Below are positions 1-4,823 of a stretch of DNA of 6,526 bases, one piece after another. This DNA is from Candidatus Bipolaricaulis sp. (GTDB lineage Bacteria > Bipolaricaulota > Bipolaricaulia > Bipolaricaulales > Bipolaricaulaceae). Made by a program: the position numbers and the translations under genes. Position 1 is the first letter of the stretch. The number at the start of each line of letters is the position of its first letter. The notes under the pieces were generated by a model. It was not told the origin of the DNA. It made no database searches and saw nothing but the letters and a program-made list of their open reading frames with translations. The DNA is taken from the NCBI GenBank assembly GCA_020062805.1, contig JAGUVP010000317.1:1-6526 (forward strand). The letters run 5' to 3'.

Positions 1-317
1 AGGAGCAGCCGCAGCGCCTCGGGCCCGTAGCCTCGACCCCACGTGTCCCGCTCTCCGAGCACGATCCCGACCTCCGCTGTTCCGTTGTCGGAGATCCCGA
101 ATAGCCCGCATAGACCGATTGGGTGCTCGTTCTCCCGGACGAGGATGAGGAACTGGGCGTCTCGGGGTGGTATCGAGGCGCGCGCCCCGGCCAGGATCGA
201 GAGGCGACGACCCGTGCACTTCCGCAGCTCGCGGTCTCCAAGCCACCGCTGAAGAAGCGGGCGGTCCCCCGCAGAAACCGGACGAAGGACCACCCGCTTC
301 CCTCGGAGTTTTTCCAT
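1..317 (-). CDS. GNAT-family N-acetyltransferase (RimJ/RimL-like), N-terminal part only
   Basis: Reading from ATG at 317-315 gives 105 uninterrupted codons to the left edge, so the C-terminus lies outside the window. The opening, MEKLRGKRVVLRPVSAGD, is the typical first strand of RimJ/RimL-type acetyltransferases. Residues 57-75 (FLILVRENEHPIGLCGLFG) match the central strands. Residues 90-100 (RDTWGRGYGPE) match the acetyl-CoA pyrophosphate-binding motif R/Q-x-x-G-x-G/A at the start of the main helix. The family transfers an acetyl group from acetyl-CoA to an amine on a protein N-terminus, a small metabolite or a drug; the substrate cannot be read here. The start lies 6 bases beyond the pyrophosphatase stop, and an AGGGA ribosome-binding site overlaps that stop, so the two genes are probably co-transcribed and translationally coupled. 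The family call is firm and the function open. Confidence 0.85.
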   Translation of the reverse strand, partial: MEKLRGKRVVLRPVSAGDRPLLQRWLGDRELRKCTGRRLSILAGARASIPPRDAQFLILVRENEHPIGLCGLFGISDNGTAEVGIVLGERDTWGRGYGPEALRLL

Positions 318-323
318 CGTTCC

Positions 324-2492
324 CTACCGCATGAAGAACGGGATCACCGGGAACAGGGATGCGAACAAAAGCGAGATCACGCTCATCAGCTTGATCAAGA
401 TGTCCAGGCTCGGTCCCACCGTGTCCTTGAGGGGATCTCCCACCGTGTCGGCGACCACCCCGGCAGCGTGGGCCTCGGAGCCTTTGCCGCCGAAGTGCCC
501 TTCCTCGACGTACTTCTTGGCGTTGTCCATTGCGCCGCCCGCGTTCCCACAGAAGATGGCGAGCATGATCGCCGAGAGGAGCGCACCCACGAGAAACCCG
601 GCCAGGGTGTACCGGCCGAACAGGAGCCCCACAAAGAGGGGCATCCCGAGAGCGAGAAGGGACGGGAGGACCATCTGCCGGACCCCGCCGTGGGCGGTGA
701 TCGTGATGCACCTCTTGTAGTCTGGCGTCTCTTCGCCGGTCATGATCTTCGGGTTCTCCCGGAACTGGCGACGGACCTCCTGAACCATGACGTCTGCCGT
801 GCGCGAGACGGAGCGGATGAGGAGGGCGGAGAACACGTAGGTGACCATCGCCCCGACGATCATCCCCGCCACGACGAGCCCCCCCACTTCCGGGTTGATG
901 ATCGGGATGTTCGGCACGTGGACCTCATCGGCCCGCCCCGCGGCTGACCAGAGGTAGGCGGCGATCAGTCCCAGCGCGGCGAACGCCGCCGAGCCGATCG
1001 CGAACCCCTTGCCGATCGCAGCGGTGGTGTTGCCAATGGAATCCAGCTGATCGGTCTTCTCCCGCACCTTCGGGTCAAGTCTGGCCATCGTCGCGATGCC
1101 GGAGGCGTTGTCGGCAATCGGCCCGTAGGAGTCCACGGATACGGTCATTCCCACGAACGAGAGCATCCCCAGTGCTGCGTACGCCACCGCCAACAGACCG
1201 CCCATCTGGTAGGCGAGCACAGTGGACACGGCAATGATGAGGCATGGCCACAGGGTGGACAGCATCCCCACCGCGATCCCCTCGGTCACGCCGATCGCTG
1301 GTCCGGACTGGTAGGCCTTGGCGAGACCCTTCGTTGGTCCGAACCGGCTGGAGGTGAAGTACTCGGAGACGAAGCCGATCCCGACTCCGCTCGCGATCCC
1401 CATGATTGCGGAGAAGAACGGAATCCAGTTGAACGGGGACAGCCAGGTAATGAGGGCAGCGAACGCGGCGGTGAGGACCGCTCCGAGCCGCGTCCCGTTC
1501 ATGAGAATCCCCTGCATGTCTGTCTCCCGGCGGGAGAAGCGGATGTAGGCGATGGCGATCAGGCAGGCCACGATGCCACCGGTCACGAACAGGATCGGGA
1601 GCAAGGCGAACCACCAGAAGTCCTGGGTGACGTTGGATCCAATGCCGAACTTCGCCATCAAGCCCTGAATGTCGGGGTTGAACCGCCCCACGTAGACGTA
1701 GAGCGTGATCACGATCGTGGCGATCACGGAGCCGATGAACGACTCGAGGAGATCGGCTCCAAGGCCGCCCACGTCGCCCACGTTGTCGCCTACATTGTCG
1801 GCGATCGTGGCCGGGTTGCGCGGGTCGTCCTCGGGGATCTTCAGCTCGACCTTGCCCACGAGGTCGGCCGCCATGTCCGCCGCCTTCGTGTAGATGCCGC
1901 CACCCACGCGGTCGAACAGCGCCACGAGCGACGCTCCGGCGGAGTAGGCGGACACGATCAGCGCAGCCTTGATGAAGTTCAGCTCTGCGCCGGGGATCCC
2001 GAACAACGACTTCGTGTGGATGTAGAGAATCCCCGGCTCGAACTCCCGGCGGAACAGGGCGATCACCAGCGCCAATCCCCCCAGCGCCAGTCCGGCCACG
2101 GCCATTCCCATCACCGAACCGCCCGAGAACGCGACGCCCAGTGCGTCCTTGATCGAGCGTTGCGCTGCCTCGGTTGTACGCGCGTTAGCGAGGGTGGCCG
2201 CGTTCATCCCGATGAACCCCGCGGCCATGGCCAGGCTCGACCCGATCACAAACGCCAGCGCCACCTCCCAGTAGAACACGGCCCACAGGATCGCCGCCAC
2301 AACGACCATGGTGAGCACCATCACCTTGGCTTCGGCGATCATGAACGCGGTCGCTCCATCACGGATGTACTTCTGGATTTCCCGCATCCGCTCGTTCCCC
2401 ACAGGGCGGCGCGCCACCGAGTAGGTTCCATACGCAGACCAACCGAGCGCGGCAAGAGAGACGAGGGCTGCGGCCCCCAACATCCAACCCAT
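324..2492 (-). CDS. hppA: K+-dependent membrane-bound pyrophosphatase (Na+- or H+-translocating)
   Basis: This integral membrane enzyme hydrolyses cytoplasmic pyrophosphate and uses the energy to pump Na+ or H+ outward. It is complete at 722 residues, a normal length for the bacterial family, and hydrophobic throughout, as expected for about 16 membrane helices. The pyrophosphate/Mg-binding signatures are intact: KAADMAADLVGKVE (203-216), EDDPRNPATIADNVGDNVGD (221-240), DSYGPIADNASG (454-465), GNAGGAMDNAKK (649-660) and the KGSEAHAAGVVADTVGDPLKD block (670-690). In GNTTAAIGKG (487-496), Ala491 and Gly494 occupy the sites that are Lys and Thr in K+-independent enzymes, so K+ dependence is predicted. 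Glu250 (DLLES) is the membrane glutamate at the position seen in Na+-pumping members, but the ion is not settled by this alone. I chose ATG 2492 because AAAGGAGG (2508-2501) lies 8 bases upstream; an in-frame ATG 16 codons earlier has no ribosome-binding site and would overlap the predicted promoter. Confidence 0.97.
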   Translation of the reverse strand: MGWMLGAAALVSLAALGWSAYGTYSVARRPVGNERMREIQKYIRDGATAFMIAEAKVMVLTMVVVAAILWAVFYWEVALAFVIGSSLAMAAGFIGMNAATLANARTTEAAQRSIKDALGVAFSGGSVMGMAVAGLALGGLALVIALFRREFEPGILYIHTKSLFGIPGAELNFIKAALIVSAYSAGASLVALFDRVGGGIYTKAADMAADLVGKVELKIPEDDPRNPATIADNVGDNVGDVGGLGADLLESFIGSVIATIVITLYVYVGRFNPDIQGLMAKFGIGSNVTQDFWWFALLPILFVTGGIVACLIAIAYIRFSRRETDMQGILMNGTRLGAVLTAAFAALITWLSPFNWIPFFSAIMGIASGVGIGFVSEYFTSSRFGPTKGLAKAYQSGPAIGVTEGIAVGMLSTLWPCLIIAVSTVLAYQMGGLLAVAYAALGMLSFVGMTVSVDSYGPIADNASGIATMARLDPKVREKTDQLDSIGNTTAAIGKGFAIGSAAFAALGLIAAYLWSAAGRADEVHVPNIPIINPEVGGLVVAGMIVGAMVTYVFSALLIRSVSRTADVMVQEVRRQFRENPKIMTGEETPDYKRCITITAHGGVRQMVLPSLLALGMPLFVGLLFGRYTLAGFLVGALLSAIMLAIFCGNAGGAMDNAKKYVEEGHFGGKGSEAHAAGVVADTVGDPLKDTVGPSLDILIKLMSVISLLFASLFPVIPFFMR

Positions 2493-2513
2493 AGTTCCAG
2501 CCTCCTTTGGTTG

Positions 2514-2530
2514 TTGCAGTGGAACTGCAA
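2514..2530 (-). repeat. Perfect 7-bp inverted repeat in the pyrophosphatase leader
   Basis: TTGCAGT (2514-2520) and its exact complement ACTGCAA (2524-2530) flank 3 bases. The repeat lies between the predicted transcription start (about 2533) and the ribosome-binding site (2508-2501). It could form a hairpin at the very 5' end of the mRNA, or act as a DNA operator. No T-run follows it, so it is not a terminator. Confidence 0.6.
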
Positions 2531-2539
2531 TCGAGCGCA

Positions 2540-2568
2540 ACTCTACCCTCGATGGACAGCCCCCTCAA
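2540..2568 (-). promoter_or_regulatory. Putative sigma70-type promoter of the pyrophosphatase-acetyltransferase unit
   Basis: On the minus strand, TTGAGG (2568-2563) and TAGAGT (2545-2540) are separated by exactly 17 bases. Each matches 4 of 6 consensus positions. Transcription would begin near 2533, giving a leader of about 40 bases before the ATG at 2492. The call is by eye only. Confidence 0.45.
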
Positions 2569-2649
2569 GGCAGCAGGAGAGCACTCCGCGATGAGACGGT
2601 TGTCCGGTGACCTCGCGACGAACACGGCGTACCGGCCCCCCACGGGCTG

Positions 2650-2678
2650 CTGTCATCGGGAGCGCGACTGGCTACGGT
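2650..2678 (+). promoter_or_regulatory. Weak candidate promoter for the first coiled-coil gene
   Basis: CTGTCA (2650-2655) and TACGGT (2673-2678) are 17 bases apart and match 4 and 3 of 6 consensus positions. Initiation near 2685 would give a leader of under 40 bases. The rest of the 229-base gap between the two divergent genes (2493-2721) shows no coding signal. An 8-bp palindrome, CACGCGTG (2714-2721), sits between the ribosome-binding site and the start codon. Confidence 0.25.
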
Positions 2679-2721
2679 GCGGATGGAGTTGAACCTGAGT
2701 GGACGAAAGGAGGCACGCGTG

Positions 2722-3372
2722 ATGGCAAAGCGAGTATTGGGCGGACTGCTGCTGGGGTTGCTTCTGTGGACAGGATTCGGCTTCGCTGAAGGGGTTGTGC
2801 TCCCCCCTGCGGAGGTCGAGATCGCGGCAATGGAAGAGGCCTTCGGTCACGTAACGGACTTCTTCAAGGGGTTCATCGTCGAGATCAAGGGTTCCCTGAC
2901 CATGCTCGGAGAGCGGGTGAACTCGCTCGAGCGAACGTCGCTGATCCTCAAGCTAGGGTTGGAAGAGCTGGCGGCTCGGTTCACGAAGTTCGAGGGTGCG
3001 GTCGTACCCGCGATCATGGCCCTCGAGGCGCGGGTCACGGCGATCGAGAAGTACGACTTCGCGTCGCTCGAGCGCCGGATCGCAGCGCTGGACAAGGCCA
3101 CCGAGGCCCTGTTGATCCGGATCGAGAACAACCGGACGAAGATCGAAGGGCTGGAGGTCGTCCTTGCCGGACTGAGCACAGCACTGGAAAGCCTTCCTGC
3201 CGTTATCGAGGAGATGCGGGCGGAGATGGAAGTCGTCCGCCACGATGTGCGCCAGGACATGGATGCTGTTCAGGCCAAGTTCGCAGCGGACCAGCAAGCG
3301 ATGTGGACAGCGATCTTCCTTGTCCCGATTGCTGTGGGAGGTCTCCTGTTCCTGTTGCTGTCGCAGAACTAG
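2722..3372 (+). CDS. Secreted coiled-coil protein with C-terminal membrane anchor (shorter paralogue)
   Basis: I do not recognise a named family for this 216-residue protein. It starts at ATG 2722, 8 bases after AAAGGAGG (2706-2713). Residues 1-22 form a signal peptide: KR at 3-4, a leucine-rich core, and a likely cut after GFA-22. A conserved segment, LPPAEVEIAAMEEAF (27-41), follows. Residues about 50-195 are charged, heptad-like helix without cysteines, including SLERRIAALDK (115-125) and RIENNRTKIEGLE (133-145). Residues about 195-213 form a single hydrophobic helix ending in SQN, so the protein is probably exported and held by its tail. The next gene shares both the N-terminal segment (21 of 30 identical) and the ENNR block (19 of 31 identical), so the two are paralogues. 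A rod-like envelope spacer is an inference, comparable in layout to Thermotoga Omp-alpha but without a surface-layer homology (SLH) domain. Confidence 0.9.
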   Translation: MAKRVLGGLLLGLLLWTGFGFAEGVVLPPAEVEIAAMEEAFGHVTDFFKGFIVEIKGSLTMLGERVNSLERTSLILKLGLEELAARFTKFEGAVVPAIMALEARVTAIEKYDFASLERRIAALDKATEALLIRIENNRTKIEGLEVVLAGLSTALESLPAVIEEMRAEMEVVRHDVRQDMDAVQAKFAADQQAMWTAIFLVPIAVGGLLFLLLSQN

Positions 3373-3404
3373 GAAAACCCGCGCGTGCAGTCTGATGAGC
3401 AATG

Positions 3405-3442
3405 GGGCGATGGACCCGGGTGGCACAAGGGGCCCATCGCCC
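3405..3442 (+). repeat. Strong GC-rich hairpin downstream of the first coiled-coil gene
   Basis: GGGCGATGG (3405-3413) is exactly complementary to CCATCGCCC (3434-3442). The stem can be prolonged past one A.C mismatch by CCC (3415-3417) with GGG (3430-3432), leaving a 12-base loop. It begins 33 bases after the stop codon. No T-tract follows, so it is not a classical intrinsic terminator. It could protect the 3' end of the mRNA, lower read-through into the next gene, or be a factor-dependent stop. Confidence 0.55.
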
Positions 3443-3506
3443 TCTGCCTATCACCGTGGTGGGACAACTGTCTGTGTTGAACATGACAAACCCCACCCCG
3501 GGTATG

Positions 3507-3530
3507 CCCAGCAGCCACCACCGTGCTGGG
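3507..3530 (+). repeat. Inverted repeat in the leader of the second coiled-coil gene
   Basis: CCCAGCA (3507-3513) and TGCTGGG (3524-3530) form a perfect 7-bp stem around 10 bases, ending about 40 bases before the ribosome-binding site. I found no convincing promoter with good spacing in 3373-3583. TTGAAC (3477-3482) has TATGCC (3503-3508) behind it, but the 20-base spacer is too long. The second gene may therefore be read from the first gene's promoter. Confidence 0.4.
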
Positions 3531-3583
3531 GCTTCTCTCGCTACCCTGGGCTACTGCCGGAAAGGAAGAAGGAGGTTGTTCAG

Positions 3584-4633
3584 ATGATGAAGAGGGTGAT
3601 CGGAGGACTGGTTGCGGGGGCGGTACTCCTCGGCGGGATTGCATTGGCCCAAGGTGCGGTCCAGCTTCCCCCAGCCGAAGAGGAAATCGCTGCCATGGAG
3701 AGCGCGTTCAATCAGGTGAGCATGTTCTTCGCCGGACTGATCACCGAGATCAAGGATGCCGTGGCGGCCCTGAACGCGGTGGATGCGGACCTAGCGTCAA
3801 AGTATCGGGCTGTAGCGGCTCAGCTCAAGGATGCGGAGGGCAAGATCCGCGAGCTGCAAGAGATCTGTGCTCGTATCCCAGGGCTGATGTCCCAAGTGGA
3901 CGGCCTTGCCAACCGCATGAACGAAGCGTGGGCGCAGATCGTGGAGTTGCACACCGTCGCTGAGTCCCTGCACAAGACCGACCAAGAACTGGCGGCGGGG
4001 CTCACATCACTCGCCCAGAGTCTTGAAAAGATGCGACAGGAGTTTGCTACCGCGATTGCTACACTCGGAGACAAGGTTTCCGATCTCACTAAACAGGGCA
4101 CGGTTCACGGCAACAGGATTACCGCCTTGGAGGGTGCGGTCCTCGCTCTGAAATCCCAGATCGAGATGTGCGAGGCGACGCTCCGCGCCGAGATCGAAGC
4201 GCTGGACGGGAAGCTCGGTGAACAGATCATCTCCCTGCAGGGTTCGATCGCGAGCATCAACCGCCAGCTGTCGGACCACGCCGGCCGGATCGCTGCTCTG
4301 GAGGCTCAGGATGTCGGTTCGATGCAGCGGCGGATCCTTGCGCTCGAGCAGGCTGTGCAGGCGCTGAACATTAAGATCGAGAACAACCGGGAGAAGATCG
4401 CCTACTTGGAGAAGGCGATGGGCGGGTTCACCTCGGACGTCAAGACGACGGTGGGCGCCCTCCAGGCGTACGTGGAAGACCACGAAACCCGGCTCACGGC
4501 GGTGGAGACAACCGTGGTCGGGCTGCAGGCCGACGTGCAGGTACTCAAGGACGGCCTCGCGATGGCCCAGGGGCTGGCGATCGTGGCGCTCCTGGCGGGG
4601 CTTGCCGCGTTGGTGCTCGGCCTCCTTGGGTAG
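3584..4633 (+). CDS. Secreted coiled-coil protein with C-terminal membrane anchor (longer paralogue)
   Basis: This 349-residue paralogue of the preceding gene has no family I can name. Start ATG 3584 follows GGAGG (3571-3575) by 8 bases; a second ATG directly after it is also possible. The frame stays open upstream to 3245, but that stretch overlaps the previous gene and would bury the signal peptide. Residues 1-22 are a signal peptide with a cut after ALA-22. LPPAEEEIAAMESAF (28-42) repeats the paralogue's segment. Residues about 53-325 are almost continuous coiled coil, broken near ARIPG (96-100) and TKQGTVHGN (169-177). The shared block SMQRRILALEQ to KIENNREKIAYLE is at 246-276. Cys95 and Cys196 have no partner in the shorter protein. 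Residues 330-349 (GLAIVALLAGLAALVLGLLG) are a terminal hydrophobic anchor. It is likely a rod held in an envelope membrane and longer than its neighbour; partner and location are unknown. Confidence 0.92.
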   Translation: MMKRVIGGLVAGAVLLGGIALAQGAVQLPPAEEEIAAMESAFNQVSMFFAGLITEIKDAVAALNAVDADLASKYRAVAAQLKDAEGKIRELQEICARIPGLMSQVDGLANRMNEAWAQIVELHTVAESLHKTDQELAAGLTSLAQSLEKMRQEFATAIATLGDKVSDLTKQGTVHGNRITALEGAVLALKSQIEMCEATLRAEIEALDGKLGEQIISLQGSIASINRQLSDHAGRIAALEAQDVGSMQRRILALEQAVQALNIKIENNREKIAYLEKAMGGFTSDVKTTVGALQAYVEDHETRLTAVETTVVGLQADVQVLKDGLAMAQGLAIVALLAGLAALVLGLLG

Positions 4634-4647
4634 ACGAACAAAGGGAT

Positions 4648-4680
4648 GGGCGCGGCGAAAGGGCCGCGCCCTCTTTCTTT
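4648..4680 (+). terminator. Intrinsic terminator after the coiled-coil gene pair
   Basis: GGGCGCGGC (4648-4656) and GCCGCGCCC (4663-4671) form a perfect 9-bp GC stem with a 6-base loop, followed directly by the T-rich run TCTTTCTTT (4672-4680). It begins 15 bases after the stop codon of the longer coiled-coil gene and separates that unit from smc. Confidence 0.93.
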
Positions 4681-4707
4681 GCCGTCTTGCGTAACGAACG
4701 TTACACT
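4679..4707 (+). promoter_or_regulatory. Putative sigma70-type promoter upstream of smc
   Basis: TTGCCG (4679-4684) and TACACT (4702-4707) have a 17-base spacer, each with 4 of 6 consensus matches. Initiation would fall near 4714, just before the GGGGAGG at 4720-4726. The -35 box overlaps the end of the terminator's T-run. Confidence 0.45.
4691..4704. repeat. Perfect inverted repeat overlapping the smc promoter
   Basis: GTAACG (4691-4696) and CGTTAC (4699-4704) are exact complements around AA. The dyad fills the 3' half of the promoter spacer and runs into the -10 box. That is a common position for a repressor operator, although the half-sites are short and no regulator is visible in the window. 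Confidence 0.4.
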
Positions 4708-4730
4708 AGCTCCTCGTGCGGGGAGGCGGA

Positions 4731-4823
4731 ATGGGACAGGCTGGAGAGCAGATGACGAGACACGGATTGCGTCATGGATTGAGCAGCCATGCCCTCAACT
4801 GCCCGAGGGGGGGTCTCGCATGA
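4731..4823 (+). CDS. Possible 30-residue leader ORF overlapping the smc start
   Basis: From ATG 4731 a 30-codon frame runs to TGA at 4821-4823, which overlaps the smc start codon as ATGA. GGGGAGG (4720-4726) lies 4 bases before the ATG, a purine-rich ribosome-binding site at slightly short spacing. A second in-frame ATG at 4752 also has a GGAG upstream. The peptide begins MGQAGEQMTRHGL and contains a tandem RHGLRHGL, from GGATTG repeated at 4764 and 4776. It has no recognisable domain. It may serve to couple ribosomes into smc, or it may be chance in a short gap. Confidence 0.3.
   Translation: MGQAGEQMTRHGLRHGLSSHALNCPRGGLA

Noticed and set aside
123..947. A 274-codon open frame on the plus strand.
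   Set aside because: It lies antisense to the well-supported acetyltransferase and pyrophosphatase genes. Its composition (rich in His, Arg, Asp and Glu) is that of a high-GC shadow frame, and no domain is recognisable.
2493..2540. A 16-residue N-terminal extension of the pyrophosphatase from the ATG at 2540.
   Set aside because: There is no ribosome-binding site before it and it overlaps the predicted -10 box. AAAGGAGG at ideal spacing precedes the ATG at 2492.
2797..2900. SLH or other wall-binding domain at the mature N-terminus of the coiled-coil proteins.
   Set aside because: The shared segment is only about 30 residues and lacks the F-x-D-V...H-W-A pattern of SLH repeats.
3405..3442. 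Intrinsic terminator after the first coiled-coil gene.
   Set aside because: The stem is strong but CTCTGCCTATC follows instead of a T-run, so it is reported only as a hairpin.
3477..3508. Promoter for the second coiled-coil gene (TTGAAC and TATGCC).
   Set aside because: The 20-base spacer is outside the usual 16-18 range and the -10 match is weak.
3245..3583. A 113-residue N-terminal extension of the longer coiled-coil protein.
   Set aside because: It overlaps the end of the previous gene in another frame, has no recognisable content, and would place the signal peptide internally. A strong ribosome-binding site supports the start at 3584.
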